Assembly: GCA_900772575.1 (NCBI GenBank)
Contig: CAAHEN010000037.1
Location: 1-60,034 of the forward strand
DNA: 60,034 nt
From: Bacteroidaceae bacterium
GTDB lineage: Bacteria > Bacteroidota > Bacteroidia > Bacteroidales > Bacteroidaceae
Reading direction: 5' to 3'
Positions 1 through 8,773 of this stretch are shown piece by piece. Positions within the stretch are counted from its first letter, which is position 1. Each line of letters starts with the position of its first letter. The notes beneath the pieces were generated by a model. That model ran no database searches. It had not been told where the DNA came from and saw nothing but the letters and a program-made list of their open reading frames with translations. The position numbers and the translations under genes are program-made.

Positions 1-173
1 CGGGCCGGACGCGATGGCCAGTCGAGTCCGCTAAGTGTCGTCAGCCAGACAGCCCTGACCTCATAGCGGGGTGAGGGCTGCCAAGAGTCTGACAATATTT
101 GGGCCTGTCCGGCACTGGTGTGGCCACCTAGTGCCAAGAGCAGAAGAAGGCGTGGAAGCAATGTATGTTTCAT
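1..173 (-). CDS. GHL10-type family 10 glycosyl hydrolase-like protein, N-terminal fragment (cut by window edge)
   Basis: Reading the minus strand from an ATG at 173 gives 57 residues running off the left edge with no stop. The first 24 or so residues form a signal peptide (basic start, Leu-rich core, ending near AQA/Q). It is followed by YEVRAVWLTTLSGLDWP, the hallmark opening of the GHL10 (formerly DUF187) family of secreted hydrolases with a TIM-barrel fold, common in Bacteroidota. Known members are exported, cell-envelope or glycan-acting hydrolases; the exact substrate cannot be told from this fragment. It starts 49 nt after the TPR gene on the same strand and is probably the last visible gene of that operon. 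Confidence 0.8.
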   Translation of the reverse strand, partial: MKHTLLPRLLLLLALGGHTSAGQAQILSDSWQPSPRYEVRAVWLTTLSGLDWPSRPA

Positions 174-221
174 GTGAGGGCTGAGCGTGAAGAAGGGGTG
201 TGGTCGTCCATTCGTACCGTG

Positions 222-1181
222 TCATTTGGCCGCTTGCCTAAATAGCGGTGTGAGCTCGCCACGTGGAACACCGTGGCGCACGGCCTGTTCCAGGTCGCGG
301 CGTGCGGCGGCTTTGTCGCCACTGGCAAGTGCGGCTTTGGCACTTCCGGCATAGAGTGTGCCGTCAGTCGGTCGCAGGCGCAGGGCTGCGGCATAGTCAT
401 CGCGTGCGGCATCGGGCCGTGCCAAGCGACAGAGCAGTTCGGCACGCGCTGTCAGACCGTCGGCGCTCTCAGGGTGCGCACTGACGAAGAGGTTGAGGCG
501 GTCGAGTGCGGCCTGTGGCTGCCCCAAGTCCTCGAGTGTGCCGGACAACAGTAGGCTTGCACTTTCGTTGTCGGGTGCCAATTGCAAGATACGCTCCAGG
601 TCACGGCGGGCACGGTCGGGCTGCCGGGTCTTGGTGTGCAGTGCCGCCGTGAGAAAGCGCGTCTGCACCTCGTGTTCGGCATCGGGACTGGCTGCTAGCA
701 GAGCCTCACAGTCAGCCTGTGCGGCTGTGTAGTTGCCCGTCTCGTAGTAACAGACCGCGCGATCATAGCGCGCTTCAGCCAGAGTAGGGTGGTCACGTAG
801 CGTTTCGTCGAAGCGTGAAATGGCCTCACGGTATCGGCCGCGAGCCAGGCAGATGCGCCCCAGGTTGTAGCGCACGACATAGTTGCCCGGGGCATCAGGG
901 CGCACTTTGAGTGCTTGGAGAAACAGTGCCTCAGCGCGATCGAGCGAGTCAGTGTGCAAGGCATTGAAGGCCCGCGTCAGGTGGTCGATATAAGCCAGTG
1001 AATCCGTTGTGAGGCGCTTGTCGATGCCCTGCTCGTGGCGATAGTCGTTAAGATTTTTGGCACGTACTGATCCGTTGTTGAGGTCTATGACCGTCTGCGC
1101 GGTGGCGCGTGGCGTGAGTGCCAGAACGAGCAAGGCCGCTGCGACAAGGCATCGCAGGAAGAGACGATGGTTGGTGTACAT
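222..1181 (-). CDS. Secreted tetratricopeptide (TPR) repeat protein
   Basis: The 319-residue protein has an N-terminal signal peptide (first ~29 residues, ending in ATAQ) and then about seven TPR-like helix pairs from roughly residue 75 to the end, seen as repeated patterns such as NLGRICLARGRYREAISRFDETL and YDRAVCYYETGNYTAAQADCEALL-type units. TPRs bind other proteins, so a scaffold or chaperone role in the periplasm is likely, but no partner can be named. I chose the ATG at 1181 because the longer open frame extends into the upstream lipoprotein gene and the shorter start places the signal peptide at the N-terminus. It follows the lipoprotein gene by 11 nt, so they are probably cotranscribed. 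Confidence 0.85.
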   Translation of the reverse strand: MYTNHRLFLRCLVAAALLVLALTPRATAQTVIDLNNGSVRAKNLNDYRHEQGIDKRLTTDSLAYIDHLTRAFNALHTDSLDRAEALFLQALKVRPDAPGNYVVRYNLGRICLARGRYREAISRFDETLRDHPTLAEARYDRAVCYYETGNYTAAQADCEALLAASPDAEHEVQTRFLTAALHTKTRQPDRARRDLERILQLAPDNESASLLLSGTLEDLGQPQAALDRLNLFVSAHPESADGLTARAELLCRLARPDAARDDYAAALRLRPTDGTLYAGSAKAALASGDKAAARRDLEQAVRHGVPRGELTPLFRQAAK

Positions 1182-1192
1182 GGGTGGCAAGG

Positions 1193-1600
1193 TCAAGGGT
1201 TGATGGTGAAGCGTACGGTGTCGCCGTAGGACGTGCCGACACCATTGGTCGCATAGGCTACGGCATAGTAGTCTCCGGCTCCGAGCGAGTCTGTCCACAC
1301 AGTGAACTGTATGGTTGGTGCGGCAGCAGCTTTCTCAGTGCGAAGCGTGTCGTTGCCATAGACGAAGCCACAGGCCGTCACATCGCTATTGGGTGAGGTG
1401 AGCACTTGCCCGTCGAGCCGGGCACTGTCTGCCTTGGTCGTTGCGCTCACGGTCTTGACCGTCGGTGCAAATGGCTGCTCACCGGAGCGGTCGACTGGGT
1501 TGCAGGCAGTGAGCGCGGCTGTCAAACCTATAATTGTGACCACGACCGGGGCGGTCAGTGAGCAGGTAATGGTTTTGTGGATAGAACTGATTTTGTGCAT
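1193..1600 (-). CDS. Small lipoprotein with a fibronectin-III-like domain
   Basis: The 135-residue protein has a lipoprotein signal peptide with the lipobox LTAC (modified Cys at residue 33). The rest, from about residue 45, resembles the fibronectin type III-like modules frequent in Bacteroidota surface proteins: SATTKADSARLDGQV, ACGFVYG and YYAVAYATNGVGTSYGD match the usual pattern of asking how a value changes across strands. The mature protein is a single domain anchored in a membrane. No enzymatic residues are apparent. It lies 6 nt after tilS and 11 nt before the TPR gene in one apparent operon. The role is unknown; binding or surface display is only an inference from the fold. Confidence 0.75.
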   Translation of the reverse strand: MHKISSIHKTITCSLTAPVVVTIIGLTAALTACNPVDRSGEQPFAPTVKTVSATTKADSARLDGQVLTSPNSDVTACGFVYGNDTLRTEKAAAAPTIQFTVWTDSLGAGDYYAVAYATNGVGTSYGDTVRFTINP

Positions 1601-1606
1601 AGAGAA

Positions 1607-2971
1607 TCAATCGTTGTTGGGGGATGTCCCAGCGTGCGTCGGGCTGTCGTCGTAGCTTATTACGACGACATGGCGTGTGTCGAGGGTGATGGCGGCGCGG
1701 CGATCAGGGCGTTCACCGGCGAGCCATATGATGCCGGCGTCGTCGGTCAGAACACGCGCCCAGCGACGCAGTGGCAGGGATATGTGTCGGTCGGCCAAGT
1801 AATCGCTGACCAGTTTCGTTCCTTTCATGCCAAAAGGGGCAAAGCGGTCTGCCGGCAGCAAGGCGCGATAAACCAAACTGCCAGTGATGCAGTCGGCGTC
1901 GAGCGCCACGCGGCACCGTTCGCGGGGGATCTCGGGCAGTGCCTTGCGGTCATAGCGTTGCAGACTGAGACGCCTGCCGTCGGACAGGCTGATGGCTCCC
2001 TCGTCAGGGAGACGAACGGGAGCAAACTCCGGCGATCGGCGGCAGAGTTCCAGTGTGTGGTTCCGCACGACGGCGAGAAAGCCTGCAGACTCAAAGAGGG
2101 CCCGCTCGCTGACCGACGGCCACGACATCAAGCGCGTCGTGACGGCCTCGGCAAAGCCGAATCGGCGGCTGATGGCGTCGAAGGCGGCACGGCCGTCAAG
2201 ACGGCTCAGATTAATGCGTGTCAGGCGCCCGTCTGTCCGGATGGCCCGCCTGAGTTGCTCATGGCCGAGTCGGTCGTAGGCCTCGGCGGCGTCGCGGAGG
2301 CGGCGCATGTCAGCGGCAAGTGTGGCGTCGGCTGAAGGATTGAGCTCCCGCAGCAGGGGCAACAGGCGGTGGCGGATGAAATTGCGCTTGAAGCGTGTGT
2401 CGGCGTTTGTGCTGTCGGTCACATAGCCTTGACGGCGTGTGGCCAGGTAGTCCAGCAGTTCGGCACGCGTCGTGTCGAGCAGTGGGCGGATGAAGCAGCT
2501 GCGGCGGTAGTCCATGCCCGTGAGCCCGTGGATGCCGGTACCGCGAAGCAGGTTGAGCAGCATGGTCTCCACATTGTCATCGCGGTGATGGGCGATGGCC
2601 ACAGCGGCATAGCCTTCGTCACGCCGGAGTCTTTCGAACCAGGCATAGCGCAACCGGCGTGCGGCCATTTCGATGCTCTCGCCTGTGGTGGAGGCCTCTG
2701 CGGCGGTGTCGAAATGCTCGACGTGCAGTGTGCAGTGTATATCGGCACAGAGCTGTCGGCAGAAAGCCTCGTCGCGCAGGCTCTCCTCACCGCGCAGGTG
2801 AAAGTTGCAGTGGGCGGCAGCCACGTCGTAGCCCAGCTCGACAAGTAGGCAGAGCAGGGCTACGCTGTCAGCGCCGCCGCTGAGGGCAACGACGATCCGG
2901 GCCTCTGGCTGTATGCCGCAGCGGTGGCGGATCGTGGCGTCGGTGGTGGAGAGGAGGGAGGCCGTGGTCAT
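1607..2971 (-). CDS. tilS: tRNA(Ile)-lysidine synthase TilS
   Basis: TilS uses ATP and lysine to convert C34 of the CAU-anticodon tRNA-Ile into lysidine, so that the tRNA reads AUA and is charged with isoleucine. The 454-residue protein has the N-type ATP pyrophosphatase P-loop SGGADS at residues 31-36, the family block AHHRDDNVETMLLNLLRG near residue 125, and a C-terminal domain of the TilS type with ALLPADRFAPFGMKGTK. Length is normal for the full three-domain enzyme. The gene starts 14 nt after the radical SAM gene, so the two RNA-linked genes probably share a transcript. Confidence 0.95.
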   Translation of the reverse strand: MTTASLLSTTDATIRHRCGIQPEARIVVALSGGADSVALLCLLVELGYDVAAAHCNFHLRGEESLRDEAFCRQLCADIHCTLHVEHFDTAAEASTTGESIEMAARRLRYAWFERLRRDEGYAAVAIAHHRDDNVETMLLNLLRGTGIHGLTGMDYRRSCFIRPLLDTTRAELLDYLATRRQGYVTDSTNADTRFKRNFIRHRLLPLLRELNPSADATLAADMRRLRDAAEAYDRLGHEQLRRAIRTDGRLTRINLSRLDGRAAFDAISRRFGFAEAVTTRLMSWPSVSERALFESAGFLAVVRNHTLELCRRSPEFAPVRLPDEGAISLSDGRRLSLQRYDRKALPEIPRERCRVALDADCITGSLVYRALLPADRFAPFGMKGTKLVSDYLADRHISLPLRRWARVLTDDAGIIWLAGERPDRRAAITLDTRHVVVISYDDSPTHAGTSPNND

Positions 2972-2985
2972 GCCGGTCAGTGGTG

Positions 2986-3765
2986 TCAGTAAGAGGCCGA
3001 CGCCTTGATGCCCAGTGCCTCGATGCGGGCCACGATGGCGTCTAGCTCTTCGTGCGTCGCTTTAAGCAGCTGGTGGTCGGGCGTCTCGCGGTCGATGGTA
3101 TAGACCATGACGGCCTCGGGGCGGATGCGCCTGATGGCGTCCAGCCAGGGGTCGACATATTCAGGGCCGGTGTTGTCGACACTCCGTCTCTGCTCGTCGA
3201 GCCCTTTCATGAACATTGTCTGCACGATGACATGCCCGTCGAAGGCTGCCAGTGCCTCGACGATACGCTCGACGTCGTAGCTGCCTGTCGGCCGGTCAAC
3301 GCGGCGGATGTACTCCTCGGAGACCGTGTCGAGTTTGAGAATGTTGTTGTCCACCCGCATGAGGGCCTTGTGCACTTCAGGGCGCATGGCCATGGTCGAG
3401 TTGCTGAGCACACTGACCTTGGCTTTCGGGCAGAGCGCGTCGCGCAAGGCAATGGTGTCGTCGATGATGGCGGGAAACTCCGGGTGCGCGGTCGGTTCGC
3501 CATTGCCGGCAAACGTCAGCACATCAGGTACACGACCTTCAGCGGCCATCTGCTCCAGACGCTCGCGGAGGGCGGTGCGCACCTCCTCTCGTGACGGGCG
3601 CTTGAGCCGTGGCAGGCGGTCATGGTTGAAGCCGCATTCGCAATAGATGCAGTCGAACGTGCAGATTTTGCCGTCGGCCGGCATGAGGTTGATACCTAGC
3701 GAGAGTCCCAGACGCCGGCTGTGGATGGGGCCGAAAATGGGTGAAGGATAGATGACTGTGGACAT
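2986..3765 (-). CDS. Radical SAM protein (COG0731-like)
   Basis: The 259-residue protein carries the radical SAM cluster motif CTFDCIYC (Cys 35, 39 and 42), preceded by FGPIHSRRLGLSLGIN, a signature of COG0731-type radical SAM proteins related to the wyosine-forming enzyme TYW1. The glycine-rich TFAGNGEPTAHP segment is the expected SAM-binding strand. The bacterial subgroup has no established substrate to my knowledge, so tRNA modification is only a family hint, strengthened slightly by tilS lying next downstream. I set the start at the ATG at 3765; the longer frame covers the promoter-like box at 3852-3859. Transcription probably starts here and runs through tilS. Confidence 0.85.
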   Translation of the reverse strand: MSTVIYPSPIFGPIHSRRLGLSLGINLMPADGKICTFDCIYCECGFNHDRLPRLKRPSREEVRTALRERLEQMAAEGRVPDVLTFAGNGEPTAHPEFPAIIDDTIALRDALCPKAKVSVLSNSTMAMRPEVHKALMRVDNNILKLDTVSEEYIRRVDRPTGSYDVERIVEALAAFDGHVIVQTMFMKGLDEQRRSVDNTGPEYVDPWLDAIRRIRPEAVMVYTIDRETPDHQLLKATHEELDAIVARIEALGIKASASY

Positions 3766-3851
3766 GCTGTGATGATGATGTGAGTGGGGCCGCAGTCCGC
3801 CTCGCGGTGTCTGGCCTGCCAGTGCGTGGCTGCCCCCTCTTTTTTCAGCTG

Positions 3852-3859
3852 CAAAGGTA
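3852..3859 (-). promoter_or_regulatory. Putative -7 promoter box upstream of the radical SAM operon
   Basis: On the minus strand the site reads TACCTTTG, a match to the Bacteroidota -7 consensus TAnnTTTG. It lies 87 nt before the chosen ATG of the radical SAM gene. I could not find a good -33 TTG at the usual distance, so the call rests on one box. Confidence 0.4.
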
Positions 3860-3908
3860 CATAAAAATACAGGGATAAAATGGTTTGGCTCCAAACAGGA
3901 TTACAAAG

Positions 3909-5027
3909 TTACGCTTCGCTTTGTCCTGTGCCGTCCGGCAGTCCGTATTGCTCACGGAAGTGGCGCTGCACTTGGGGCTGTGCCCAGAAATCCTCACTCA
4001 TGGTGAGCATGGTCCAAGGGGCCAGAACGCCGTTGGGATAGCGTTGGGCTTCGTCGAGCAGTGAGCTCTGGCGGAAACGCCGCTCATAGCGTGCCAGCCA
4101 CCACCGGCAGATGCGCCAGGCACCGCGACCGCCGAAGCGTACGTAGCAGTAGAGCGCGAGAAGGCGCCACTTCAACCGGCGGTTAAAGTGTGGGTCTTTC
4201 CAGCTCAGGTAGCCTTCGCACTGTCCCCCTTCGCGGTGGCAGTGCGCCATCATAATGGTCTGGCGCAGATCGAGCGCCAAGGCATAGCAGGTCTGGTCGA
4301 GGCTGTTGACGGTCCAGCGGAGGCCAGATCTCGCGGCGGTGAAGGCGGCCAGCATGTCGTCCCAGCGATCGGCGAAACTGCTGCCGGTGATACTGTCGCT
4401 GTGCTGGAATATGCGGTGATAGGCCTTGCCCGTCAGCCACACCAAGTGGGGCCGGGCCGCCAGCAGGCGGATACCAAGTTCCCAGTCGTCCCAGTAGCGG
4501 AGATTGCTGCACCATCCCCCGACCTTAAGCAGGAAGTCACGGGCAATGACCATGCCCTGTGTAGCCAGCATGCCCGACAGAATCTGGTCGATGACCGACG
4601 TGGTGTAGTAGACTTTGCGCACGCGCTCTTTGCCGTTGCCGAAGACCATGCGTGTGGCGGCGGCCACGACTTCGCAGCCGGGATGCGTTGTGATGGCGGC
4701 AGCGACGTCGGTGAGAAAGTCGGCAGACATCTCGTCGTCGGAGTCAAAGAAGCTGATCCAGTTTCCGGTGGCCAGTGCCATGCCGCGGTTGCGGGCCAGT
4801 GCGGCTCCTTGTCGTGGCTCTTCCGTCAGGCAGAAGTCAACGTCGCCACCTGCGGCGCGATGGGTAGAGATGAAGCGGCGGCAGGTTTCGGCAGATCCGT
4901 CCGTCGAGCCGTTGTTGACCAGCACCACTTGGAGCGGGCGCACCTGCTGGGCCACGACAGAGGCGAGTGTGCGGGGCAGGTAGCTGGCGCGGTTGCGGAA
5001 CGGTATGATGACGGAGAACTCAGGCAT
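3909..5027 (-). CDS. Glycosyltransferase family 2
   Basis: The 372-residue protein opens with FSVIIPFRNRASYLPRTLASV, the nucleotide-sugar binding strand of a GT-A fold, and has the metal/donor motif DSDD at residues 95-98 after NWISFF. No membrane segment is evident; it probably works at the inner face of the membrane, adding a sugar to a lipid-linked or surface glycan. It is the last gene of the sugar cassette that begins with the ketoisomerase at 9207, 7 nt after the preceding transferase. Donor and acceptor are unknown. The neighbourhood suggests a 3-acylamino-6-deoxyhexose could be one of the sugars handled by this set. Confidence 0.88.
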   Translation of the reverse strand: MPEFSVIIPFRNRASYLPRTLASVVAQQVRPLQVVLVNNGSTDGSAETCRRFISTHRAAGGDVDFCLTEEPRQGAALARNRGMALATGNWISFFDSDDEMSADFLTDVAAAITTHPGCEVVAAATRMVFGNGKERVRKVYYTTSVIDQILSGMLATQGMVIARDFLLKVGGWCSNLRYWDDWELGIRLLAARPHLVWLTGKAYHRIFQHSDSITGSSFADRWDDMLAAFTAARSGLRWTVNSLDQTCYALALDLRQTIMMAHCHREGGQCEGYLSWKDPHFNRRLKWRLLALYCYVRFGGRGAWRICRWWLARYERRFRQSSLLDEAQRYPNGVLAPWTMLTMSEDFWAQPQVQRHFREQYGLPDGTGQSEA

Positions 5028-5034
5028 AGGCGCT

Positions 5035-5841
5035 TCAGTGAGAGCAGTCGGTGAAAAATGTGTAGGCGATGCCCCACAGCATACGGCGCAAGATGGTCAG
5101 ACGATGTACGCTGCGTGGGAGGCTTGTGGCATACTTCATACAGCGCAGTGCCGCTCCGATGGGGCCGTGTATGATGCAGAGCACGCCACCCTTGGCCCGC
5201 TGTACGCCGGGCGCGGTCAGAAATGTGCTGCCAGTGCCGGCATCAGCTGTGCGGACGATGGGCACGGGGACATAGCGCACGCAGCACCCCATCTTGGCGG
5301 CCCGGTGGATGAACACTTCTTCCTCACCGCAGGTCATATACGGGGCGCCGATGCCGAAGCGCTGGTCGAAAGGCGGCAGCGGCGTCTGGCGCCGGCAGGC
5401 GATTTCCCACGAACAGACATAGCTGCCACGGGGCCGGTGCCCATAAGTATAGGTTGATGACGGATAGGTGCGCAGCGGGTGCCCGTTGTAGTCAGTGGCT
5501 TGAAAGGTGATGATGTCTGCCTCTGGATAATCCGTGAAGGCCTGGCGCAAGCGGATAACGGTCTCTGGCATGTAGCGTACGTCATCGTCGGCAATGAGCA
5601 CGATATCGGCGGTGGCGAGGGAGAGCGCATGGTTGCGGTTGGCCGAGAGTCCTCGTCCCCTCAGTGTGTGGACGCTGACATCGTAGCGGTGGCCCAGCGC
5701 TTCGGGGATAGTGCGCGACACACTGTCACTGAGTTGCCACGAGACGAGGTAGCGCACGCCTTCAGCCGGTGGCAATAGGACGGCGGGCACACACCCGATG
5801 CCGTCGTCGATGGTGCAGATGAGGATATCGACAGTCAGCAT
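5035..5841 (-). CDS. Glycosyltransferase family 2-like protein (paralogue A)
   Basis: This 268-residue protein has a short GT-A core: VDILICTIDDGIG at the N-terminus, RGLSANRNHAL near residue 64 and the donor motif IADDDVRYMP with DDD at residues 85-87. It is a clear paralogue of the next gene upstream (5887-6693); both keep RG(R/Q)GLSANRN and the DDD motif at identical positions and end in a basic tail. The ATG at 5841 is preferred because it aligns with the start of the paralogue. The CGEEEVF motif near residue 168 (acceptor-side catalytic acid region) is also shared. Specificity is unknown. Confidence 0.85.
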   Translation of the reverse strand: MLTVDILICTIDDGIGCVPAVLLPPAEGVRYLVSWQLSDSVSRTIPEALGHRYDVSVHTLRGRGLSANRNHALSLATADIVLIADDDVRYMPETVIRLRQAFTDYPEADIITFQATDYNGHPLRTYPSSTYTYGHRPRGSYVCSWEIACRRQTPLPPFDQRFGIGAPYMTCGEEEVFIHRAAKMGCCVRYVPVPIVRTADAGTGSTFLTAPGVQRAKGGVLCIIHGPIGAALRCMKYATSLPRSVHRLTILRRMLWGIAYTFFTDCSH

Positions 5842-5886
5842 GTCACAACAGTATTTCAGACATAGGCACAAGGGGGAATGTTGCGG

Positions 5887-6693
5887 TCAGGACGTGCGGC
5901 GCATATAGTTGATGCCCTCGGAGAGGTGGCGCATGAGCGGCCAGAAATGGCACATGCGGTCTGTAGCGGCTTTGAGGGCAAACTGAAAGCAGATCCACCA
6001 TGCCTTCTTTCCATAGACATAATACATCTGCGCACCTCGGCTACGCTGCACACCGGCGTCAACGTAGATCATCGACTTTTTGAGCATCGTCGATGTCTCC
6101 ACCGTCTTGACCGGGAAATAACGCATGCGGAGCTTGGCCTTGAGTGCGTCTTGGAGCCAGATTTCCTCTTCGCCGCAGGTGAGAAACTTCGTGCCGAGCC
6201 CGAAGCGCTCATCGAAGCGCAGTGTTCCTTGGATGGCGGCACGACGACAGACCATCTCGATTGTGGAGATGGCGTAAGTCTCTGGAATGCTGTTGATGTC
6301 GGTCTCGGCCTCCGGATAGTTCTTGAGCGGCTTTCCCGTGTAAGTGCTGGCGCGGAAGAAGGCCACGTCGAGCTTGGGATCGGCTGTGAAAATGCGGCAG
6401 ATGTCGTCGAAGGCACCGGGAATAAGGCGTGTGTCGTCGTCGGCAAACATGATGAGGTCTGCCGTGGCTTTCTCCACAGCCAGGTTACGGTTGGCTGAGA
6501 GCCCTTGCCCCCGGTATTTGTAGAGCGCCACGTCCGACCGCTCCTTGAGGCAGGCTGGAATGAGGTCAAGATAGCGCTCATCGGTGTATTGATAGGACAC
6601 GATGTAGCGGATGCCGTTGCGCTGCGGGAGCAAGACGTCGTCGATGCGTACGATGCCCTTGTTGATCGAGCAGATGAGGATGTCGATGGTCAT
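5887..6693 (-). CDS. Glycosyltransferase family 2-like protein (paralogue B)
   Basis: The 268-residue protein begins TIDILICSINKGI and carries GQGLSANRN and FADDDTRLIP (DDD at 85-87), with TCGEEEIW further on. It has the same length and motif positions as the neighbouring transferase at 5035-5841, so the pair arose by tandem duplication and has since diverged. Its ATG overlaps the stop of the upstream aminotransferase gene by 4 nt (ATGA), which indicates translational coupling to the amino-sugar pathway. Probably adds a sugar to a surface glycan at the cytoplasmic face; donor unknown. Confidence 0.86.
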   Translation of the reverse strand: MTIDILICSINKGIVRIDDVLLPQRNGIRYIVSYQYTDERYLDLIPACLKERSDVALYKYRGQGLSANRNLAVEKATADLIMFADDDTRLIPGAFDDICRIFTADPKLDVAFFRASTYTGKPLKNYPEAETDINSIPETYAISTIEMVCRRAAIQGTLRFDERFGLGTKFLTCGEEEIWLQDALKAKLRMRYFPVKTVETSTMLKKSMIYVDAGVQRSRGAQMYYVYGKKAWWICFQFALKAATDRMCHFWPLMRHLSEGINYMRRTS

Positions 6694-7799
6694 AGACTGA
6701 ATGCGTTGATGGTATTGGCTATGTAGGTGGCCTCAGTCTCTGTAAGGATGGGGCTGATGGGCAGGCTGAGCTCTTCCGCGGCCAGGCGCTCTGCCATGGG
6801 AAAACGCTCGGCGGCATGGGCGGCGTAGGCCCGTTGGCGGTGCAGTGGCAGCGGGTAGTGTATGAGCGTCTCAATGCCAGCAGCGGCCAGATGGGCCTGC
6901 AGCGCGTCGCGGCGTGCGGTGAAGAGCGGATATATGTGGAACACGCTTGCGGCAGTGTCGCCCCCATAAGGCAGGCGCACGCCGTCTTGTCTGATGCCGT
7001 TGCTGTAGGCTGACGCGATGTGCCGGCGGTGAGCGTTGTCGGCGTCGAGCAGTTGCAGGCGGACTGTCAGGAATGCCGCTTGCAGCTCGTCGAGCCGGCT
7101 GTTCAGGCCGAGGTAGTCATGGTGGTATTTGCTTGCGGCACCGTAGTTGGCCAGAATGCGGATGCGCGCGGCCAACGTTTCGTCGTCCGTGGTCACGGCT
7201 CCGCCGTCGCCGAGTGCGCCGAGGTTCTTTCCTGGGTAGAAGCTGAAGGCGGCCGCGTCGCCAAGACTGCCGGCGCAATGGCCATCGGCGGCCTTGGCAC
7301 CGTGTGCCTGTGCTGCGTCTTCGATGACTTTGAGCCCCTTGCTGTGTGCCAGGGTGCGGAGTGCATCCATGTTGGCTATGTGGCCGTAGAGGTGTACGGC
7401 GATAATGGCGCGGGTGCGTGCCGTTATCGCCCGTTCCGCCTCAGCGACATCAATGAGTGCGTTGGCGTCGACGTCGCAGAAGACAGGACGCAGACCAGCG
7501 CGGTCGACAGCCTCAGCGGTGGCGATGAACGTCATGGCCGGTACGACGACCTCGTCGCCCTCGGCCCAGCCGTCCAATTGTCTCATGGCCATGAGTGTCA
7601 GTGTCAGGGCATCCAAGCCGTTGCCGACGCCGACACATGCGACTGTGCCAACGTAGGCGGCAAAGGCCGCTTCAAACTGGGACACATGGTCGCCGCGCAG
7701 GTAGCGGCCCGATGCAATGACCGCGTTTGCCGCAGCGAGCAAGGCGGCGTGCTGGCGGGCATTGATGGCCTTCAGTGGCAGATAGGGTATGCGGGTCAT
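6690..7799 (-). CDS. DegT/DnrJ/EryC1/StrS-family sugar aminotransferase (FdtB-like)
   Basis: A 369-residue PLP-dependent aminotransferase that moves an amino group onto a nucleotide-linked keto sugar. Seen in the sequence are the cofactor-contact motif VIEDAAQAHGA (residues 158-168) and the Schiff-base lysine in FYPGKNLGALGDGG (Lys 191). It sits directly between an acyltransferase and an FdtA-like 3,4-ketoisomerase with 4-nt overlaps on both sides. In characterised systems this pair makes dTDP-3-amino-3,6-dideoxyhexoses (Fuc3N or Qui3N). The exact product depends on the stereochemistry of the ketoisomerase and cannot be read from sequence. Length is normal for the family. Confidence 0.92.
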   Translation of the reverse strand: MTRIPYLPLKAINARQHAALLAAANAVIASGRYLRGDHVSQFEAAFAAYVGTVACVGVGNGLDALTLTLMAMRQLDGWAEGDEVVVPAMTFIATAEAVDRAGLRPVFCDVDANALIDVAEAERAITARTRAIIAVHLYGHIANMDALRTLAHSKGLKVIEDAAQAHGAKAADGHCAGSLGDAAAFSFYPGKNLGALGDGGAVTTDDETLAARIRILANYGAASKYHHDYLGLNSRLDELQAAFLTVRLQLLDADNAHRRHIASAYSNGIRQDGVRLPYGGDTAASVFHIYPLFTARRDALQAHLAAAGIETLIHYPLPLHRQRAYAAHAAERFPMAERLAAEELSLPISPILTETEATYIANTINAFSL

Positions 7800-8773
7800 A
7801 GGTCGTTGAGTAACTGTTTGAGGCTGACGCTATAGGTGTCGTAGCAGACGGTGCGTCCGCCGAACCCCTCTTTCTGGTAGGCCAGTCCCTCGTTGAGCAG
7901 GCGCCCGCCATCCTCTGTCGATATGCCGAAATCAAAGTACTGCAGGCCGCTCTCCGCAAAATGGCTGATGAGGCGTTCGATGAGCCAGTCGAGCGCTCGG
8001 CGGCGGCGCGCTTCCTCACCGGCCTCCATATATTGTATATGGACCGTGGTATCGGTGACGAAGGCGATGCAGCCCGTGATGACCTCGCCTGTGGGGTTGT
8101 CGACTGTGAAGAGCCTGACATTGTCGGGAAAACGCGCCATCAGGAGTGCCATCTCGTCGAAGGTGTGGACGGGGTGTGTGGCATGGCGTGTGGCCAGAAC
8201 CCATTCGACGATGGCCCAGAATGCCTGTAGCCGCGACGTGCCGCCCTCGTGCAGCGTCAGTCCGGCGGTAGCTCCCTTTTTTGTTTTGCGGTGCCAGAGC
8301 TGTCGGCGCAGACTGGCGTTTTGCAGGTCAATGGCCGTGGACGCCGTGCGGGCCGTCAGCCGGGCACCGGCCCGGAAAAGCCAGTAGAGACTGTCGTCCG
8401 CAGGATAGCGGTGGTAGATATACGGCACCGGTTTGATGGTCAGTTCGTGAATGTCCTTCTGCATATACGCTATGGCTGCGGCCTTGAGCATGTCGCGGGC
8501 ATCGGTCAGTGTCGCCTGTGGGGCGAGGAGCAGGTCTCCGTAGGTCAGGCCGCCGTGAGCGCATATCCGGTGCTCGTGGTGGTGGATATTGGCCGGCAGC
8601 AGGCCGAGTGTCTGCCCTCCTTCGTCCTGAAACAGCAGGGACGCGTCTTCGAAACGGTCTTGGTGATAGTCCATATAGCCGCGCTCGAAGAGAAACGTGG
8701 CGTTGCGCGCCGCTCTGACTGCAGTGTCCCACGTGGCCGACATCTGCTCTGGACTGAATGGGACGGCTTTCAT
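7796..8773 (-). CDS. FemAB/GNAT-fold acyltransferase, probably amino-sugar N-acyltransferase
   Basis: The 325-residue protein resembles the FemAB-like branch of the GNAT superfamily (Acetyltransf_6 type): the C-terminal third has GCIAFVTDTTVHIQYM, a segment RRALDWLIERLI and the block YFDFGISTEDGGRLLNEGL, which in this family precedes the end of the acyl-CoA binding core. Position between ketoisomerase and aminotransferase genes, overlapping each by 4 nt, implies it acylates the 3-amino group made by the aminotransferase. The usual enzyme at this step (FdtC/QdtC) is a left-handed beta-helix protein, so this would be a non-orthologous replacement. The function is inferred from context and fold only. 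Confidence 0.75.
   Translation of the reverse strand: MKAVPFSPEQMSATWDTAVRAARNATFLFERGYMDYHQDRFEDASLLFQDEGGQTLGLLPANIHHHEHRICAHGGLTYGDLLLAPQATLTDARDMLKAAAIAYMQKDIHELTIKPVPYIYHRYPADDSLYWLFRAGARLTARTASTAIDLQNASLRRQLWHRKTKKGATAGLTLHEGGTSRLQAFWAIVEWVLATRHATHPVHTFDEMALLMARFPDNVRLFTVDNPTGEVITGCIAFVTDTTVHIQYMEAGEEARRRRALDWLIERLISHFAESGLQYFDFGISTEDGGRLLNEGLAYQKEGFGGRTVCYDTYSVSLKQLLNDL

Noticed and set aside
1577..2335. 252-codon open frame antisense to tilS
   Set aside because: It overlaps the clear TilS catalytic and C-terminal regions and has the composition of a reverse-frame shadow.
4188..5054. 288-codon open frame antisense to the family 2 glycosyltransferase
   Set aside because: The opposite strand carries a well-matched glycosyltransferase with its DSDD motif; this frame shows no motif.
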